Assembly (NCBI GenBank): GCA_902557415.1 | Contig: CACEAA010000011.1 | Span: forward strand, 1 to 43,648 | Source of the DNA: an uncultured Pseudomonadota bacterium | GTDB taxonomy: Bacteria > Pseudomonadota > Gammaproteobacteria > Ga0077536 | Reading direction: 5' to 3' | DNA length: 43,648 nt | Part shown: piece after piece, positions 40,865-43,648 of the stretch | How the letters are laid out: each line of letters begins with the position of its first letter | How positions within the stretch are numbered: position 1 is the stretch's first letter | The notes under the pieces: generated by a model | What the model was told of the DNA's origin: nothing | Seen by the model: the letters and a program-made list of their open reading frames with translations, nothing else | Database searches by the model: none | Translations under genes and position numbers: made by a program

Positions 40865-41821
40865 ATGGATCAAAACTCTGTTTCGAATGATCAGGCTAGA
40901 TTTGACCAAATAATAGATGCGGAAGAAAAAATTGAACCACGAGATTGGATGCCTGAAAAGTATCGTTTAAACCTTATCAGACAGATATCACAGCATGCAC
41001 ATTCAGAAGTGGTCGGGCAGCTACCTGAGGGGAATTGGATCGGCCGAGCACCGACATTACGCAGGAAAGCTACGCTTCTAGCAAAGGTTCAAGATGAGGC
41101 GGGACATGGCTTGTATCTTTATAGTGCTGCTGAGACGTTAGGTGAATCCCGAGAAAAAATGATGGATGATTTACTTAGTGGAAAAGCCAAGTACGCTACT
41201 ATTTTCAATTATCCTACTCTAACCTGGGCAGATGTAGGGGCGATCGGTTGGCTCGTAGATGGTGCAGCTATAGTAAATCAGATCTCATTGTGTCAAACCT
41301 CTTACGGTCCGTATGCTAGGGCAATGGTTCGAATTTGTAAGGAGGAAAGTTTTCATATGCGCCAAGGCTTTGAGATAATGCAGGTACTCTCAAATGGTTC
41401 ACATGCCCAAAAATCTATGGCACAGGATGCGCTAAATAGATGGTGGTGGCCAACCCTTATGATGTTTGGACCCCATGACAGTGATTCTGCTCATAGTCAG
41501 CAGTCTATGAAATGGAAGATAAAACGCCAATCAAATGATGAGCTAAGACAAAAATTTGTTGACCAAACAGTTGAGCAGGCTAAACATCTCGGCCTGACGA
41601 TCCCCGATGAAGATCTGAAATGGAATTCGGAGCGATCTCATTACGAATTTGGAGCTATTGATTGGGATGAATTTCAGCGTGTCGTTAAAGGCGGTGGTCT
41701 CTGCAATAGGGGCCGACTCCACGCTCGACGTAGAGCTGATGAAGAAGGTGGCTGGGTCAGAGACGCCCTGATAGCTTATGAAGAAAAGAGATGTAAGAAG
41801 GACACAGGAGAGGCAGCATGA
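40865..41821 (+). CDS. paaA: Phenylacetyl-CoA epoxidase catalytic subunit PaaA
   Basis: A 318-residue di-iron oxygenase subunit. The multicomponent PaaABCE complex forms the 1,2-epoxide on the ring of phenylacetyl-CoA. The ferritin-like core shows [19 protein letters not shown] and [15 protein letters not shown], with the Glu and His ligands, and [23 protein letters not shown] is the typical N-terminal block. GGAG lies 8-9 nt before the ATG. It overlaps paaB by 4 bp (ATGA). Cytoplasmic. Confidence 0.97.
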   Translation: MDQNSVSNDQARFDQIIDAEEKIEPRDWMPEKYRLNLIRQISQHAHSEVVGQLPEGNWIGRAPTLRRKATLLAKVQDEAGHGLYLYSAAETLGESREKMMDDLLSGKAKYATIFNYPTLTWADVGAIGWLVDGAAIVNQISLCQTSYGPYARAMVRICKEESFHMRQGFEIMQVLSNGSHAQKSMAQDALNRWWWPTLMMFGPHDSDSAHSQQSMKWKIKRQSNDELRQKFVDQTVEQAKHLGLTIPDEDLKWNSERSHYEFGAIDWDEFQRVVKGGGLCNRGRLHARRRADEEGGWVRDALIAYEEKRCKKDTGEAA

Positions 41822-42096
41822 ATTTACTGCCACTCTGGGAAGTTTTCATCCGAACTCGACGCGGACTTGATCATAAGCATATTGGCAGTCTGCATGCCGC
41901 GGACGGAGCTCAGGCACTGCAGGCTGCTAGAGATACCTATACGCGGCGGCAAGAGGGGGTAAGTATCTGGGTAGTTGAGGCATCTAAAATTCACGCTAGC
42001 CAGTTTGAAGATAATGCTTCTTTTTTTGAGCCAGCTGAAGATAAGGTTTATAGACATCCGACATTTTATGATGTCCCCGACGAACTAAATCTCTGA
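41818..42096 (+). CDS. paaB: Phenylacetyl-CoA epoxidase subunit PaaB
   Basis: A 92-residue small subunit: [56 protein letters not shown] is diagnostic of PaaB. It has no catalytic metal site and bridges the PaaAC units of the epoxidase complex. It overlaps paaA by 4 bp, and its stop TGA shares its last base with the paaC ATG (TGATG), so the three are translationally coupled. Confidence 0.97.
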   Translation: MNLLPLWEVFIRTRRGLDHKHIGSLHAADGAQALQAARDTYTRRQEGVSIWVVEASKIHASQFEDNASFFEPAEDKVYRHPTFYDVPDELNL

Positions 42097-42845
42097 TGGA
42101 CAAACACTTTCAATATGTCTTAAGGATGGGTGATAACGCTCTCATTTTAGGTCAAAGGATGTCTGAATGGTGCGGGCATAGTCCGTTCTTGGAAGAAGAT
42201 ATTGCTATGGCTAATTGCGCACTTGACCACGTTGGTAGGGCGCGCATGCTTCTAACGCATGCGGGTACTCTTGAAGAGAAAGGTAGGACAGAAGACGACC
42301 TAGCGTTTCTACGTGACGAACGTGAAATTTTTAACTTCCTCATATGCGAGTTACCGATAGGGGATTATGCGTTTACCTTGATGCGACAGTATCTGGTGGA
42401 TGTCTATCATTTTCATTTATATAGCGGGCTAGAAAAATCGTCTGATAGCATGTTGGCATCAATCGCTGCAAAAGCAATAAAAGAAACGACTTACCATGTT
42501 AGAAGAAGCGGTGATTGGATCATTAAACTAGGTGATGGGAGTGACGAAAGTCGTCAAAGAATGCAAGATGCTCTCGATGAACTCTGGGGCTATACGGGCG
42601 AACTTTTCGCTGCAGATGAGGTAGATGATTATGCTTCCTGTAAAGGGATAGGGCCTGATCCGCATGCGCTACGGTCAGATTGGGAGCGCGACGTGTTCGA
42701 TAAATTACGTACAGCGACATTGTCTATACCGGAAGAAGTCTGGCAGATTAGTGGTGGTCGTGAAGGTGTTCATACTGAGACAATGGGGGCTTTACTAGCT
42801 GAGATGCAATTTCTTCAGAGAAGCTATCCGGGACTTAATTGGTGA
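42096..42845 (+). CDS. paaC: Phenylacetyl-CoA epoxidase structural subunit PaaC
   Basis: A 249-residue ferritin-like subunit that pairs with PaaA but has a degenerate metal site. Typical blocks are ALILGQRMSEWCGHSPFLEEDIAMANCALDHVGRARMLL at the N-terminus, KAIKETTYHVRRSGDWIIKLGDG in the middle, and GVHTETMGALLAEMQFLQRSYPGLNW at the C-terminus. It starts on the last base of the paaB stop codon. Confidence 0.97.
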   Translation: MDKHFQYVLRMGDNALILGQRMSEWCGHSPFLEEDIAMANCALDHVGRARMLLTHAGTLEEKGRTEDDLAFLRDEREIFNFLICELPIGDYAFTLMRQYLVDVYHFHLYSGLEKSSDSMLASIAAKAIKETTYHVRRSGDWIIKLGDGSDESRQRMQDALDELWGYTGELFAADEVDDYASCKGIGPDPHALRSDWERDVFDKLRTATLSIPEEVWQISGGREGVHTETMGALLAEMQFLQRSYPGLNW

Positions 42846-42851
42846 TAAACA

Positions 42852-43355
42852 TTGTCATTAACTAGTCAACAGCGAAACCAAATGTCAGATAGGGAGATCC
42901 TTCAACTATTAGAATCTGTTCACGACCCTGAGATTCCTTCACTTAGTATAGAGGATCTAGGTGTTTTGAGGAGTGCCCGTGCTAGTGACGATACAGTGGA
43001 AGTAGTTATTACCCCTACTTATAGCGGATGTCCCGCAATGGATGTTATAGAAGCTGATATAAAAAAATGCCTGACGTCGAATGGATTTCGAAATGTACTT
43101 GTGATCACCCAGCTAGCGCCGGCATGGACTACTGAGTGGCTAACTGAGAAAGGACGCGAGATACTTAAAAAATCTGGGATAGCACCACCAAGTAGGTGTG
43201 GTAGCGTGAGTTTTTCCGAAAATAGGATTATTGAATGCCCGATGTGTGACTCGAAATCCGTTGAACTTTTAAGCCAGTTTGGTACTACTGCATGTAAAGC
43301 ACTGTATCGGTGCCAAACATGTTTAGAGCCGTTCGATTACTTCAAATGTCACTAG
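42852..43355 (+). CDS. paaD: Phenylacetate-degradation iron-sulfur assembly factor PaaD
   Basis: A 167-residue MIP18/DUF59 family protein, needed for maturation of the PaaABCE complex, probably of the PaaE cluster. The DUF59 part has LLESVHDPEIPSLSIEDLGVLR and PTYSGCPAMDVIEADIKK. A C-terminal zinc-ribbon has two CxxC pairs, ECPMCDSK and YRCQTCLEPF. The start may be TTG 42852, with a weak GGTGA upstream overlapping the paaC stop, or ATG 42882, with no ribosome-binding site. It overlaps paaE by 10 bp. Confidence 0.94.
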   Translation: MSLTSQQRNQMSDREILQLLESVHDPEIPSLSIEDLGVLRSARASDDTVEVVITPTYSGCPAMDVIEADIKKCLTSNGFRNVLVITQLAPAWTTEWLTEKGREILKKSGIAPPSRCGSVSFSENRIIECPMCDSKSVELLSQFGTTACKALYRCQTCLEPFDYFKCH

Positions 43356-43648
43356 CAAATTTCTACAAGCTCTCTATAGAAGAGTTGAGTAAGGAAACCG
43401 CCGACGCGGTAAAAATAAGTTTTAAAATCCCCACAGAGCTAGGTAATAATTTCACGTATCTTCCTGGTCAATACTTAACCTTACGAACAAGTAGAAATGG
43501 GGAAGAACTTAGACGTTGTTACTCTATCTGTAGCTCCCCCGGAGAAGAACTAATTAGTATTGCTGTAAAAAAAGTTGCCGGAGGCCGGTTTTCTATTTGG
43601 GCAAATGAACAGCTGAGCGTGGGTGACGAGCTCGAGGTTATGCCACCA
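43346..43648 (+). CDS. paaE: Phenylacetyl-CoA epoxidase reductase PaaE (partial, cut by window edge)
   Basis: The first 101 codons of the ferredoxin-NADPH-reductase-like subunit that feeds electrons to PaaA. The FAD-binding barrel is visible: YLPGQYLTLRTSRNGEELRRCYSICSS, where RxYS binds flavin, then GGRFSIWANEQLSVGDELEVMPP. The NADPH and [2Fe-2S] domains lie beyond the window. The ATG overlaps the last 10 bp of paaD, so the paaABCDE order is continuous. Confidence 0.94.
   Translation, partial: MSLANFYKLSIEELSKETADAVKISFKIPTELGNNFTYLPGQYLTLRTSRNGEELRRCYSICSSPGEELISIAVKKVAGGRFSIWANEQLSVGDELEVMPP

Noticed and set aside
1-43648. CRISPR arrays, insertion sequences, phage modules or antiphage defence genes.
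   Set aside because: No evenly spaced direct repeats, no transposase- or integrase-like frames and no defence-type domains were seen on reading the translated frames.

Overview
The window looks like chromosomal DNA from a marine-type gammaproteobacterium of moderate, roughly mid-40s % GC by eye. The evidence is a gltX gene followed by tRNA-Ala(GGC) and tRNA-Glu(UUC), an EF-G2-type fusA, a PepN-type aminopeptidase, HspQ, a SirB1-like protein and a paaABCDE cluster, mixed with many oxidoreductases and small-fold catabolic enzymes. I see no integrase, transposase, phage gene, CRISPR array or rRNA. Genes are densely packed on both strands and nearly all are intact; only the last one (paaE) is cut by the window edge.

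Layout. 1-4.0 kb: an FMN split-barrel protein, trpS with an upstream cupin gene, then gltX and two tRNAs. 4.1-11.4 kb: a GST, a Baeyer-Villiger monooxygenase, an inverse-autotransporter beta-barrel without passenger, an exported orphan, an HSL-type esterase, a nitroreductase and a second alpha/beta hydrolase. 11.4-16.5 kb: EF-G2 with a long leader, convergent with pepN. 16.6-20.6 kb: a periplasmic PQQ-type propeller protein with altered active-site residues, a crotonase and an M18 aminopeptidase. 20.5-26.1 kb: a tight seven-gene minus-strand operon (quinone-oxidoreductase-like, cytochrome c-PQQ dehydrogenase, GST-like, VOC, MaoC, two NTF2/SnoaL-fold proteins), divergent from an MFS transporter. 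27.5-37.6 kb: short units for an alpha/beta hydrolase, pirin, a CMD protein, an F420-type deazaflavin protein, a SirB1-like protein, a lipoprotein methyltransferase-like protein, a gamma-glutamyltransferase homologue, a VOC-crotonase pair, HspQ, a TRIC/UPF0126 membrane protein, a limonene-epoxide-hydrolase-like protein and a rhodanese. 37.7-43.6 kb: an EamA permease, an MFS-SDR pair, and the phenylacetyl-CoA epoxidase genes paaABCD plus the start of paaE.

How it fits together. The housekeeping genes are interspersed with a broad carbon-catabolism inventory: two PQQ-propeller proteins (periplasmic alcohol oxidation), a BVMO and esterases (ketone to ester to acid plus alcohol), an epoxide hydrolase, crotonases and a MaoC hydratase, and the aerobic phenylacetate ring-epoxidation complex. 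The substrate of the seven-gene operon cannot be read from sequence. It is the best candidate here for an undescribed pathway. Regulatory features worth attention are a perfect 18-bp palindrome upstream of paaA, a related AT-rich dyad in front of the seven-gene operon, and a terminator-like hairpin in the fusA leader.
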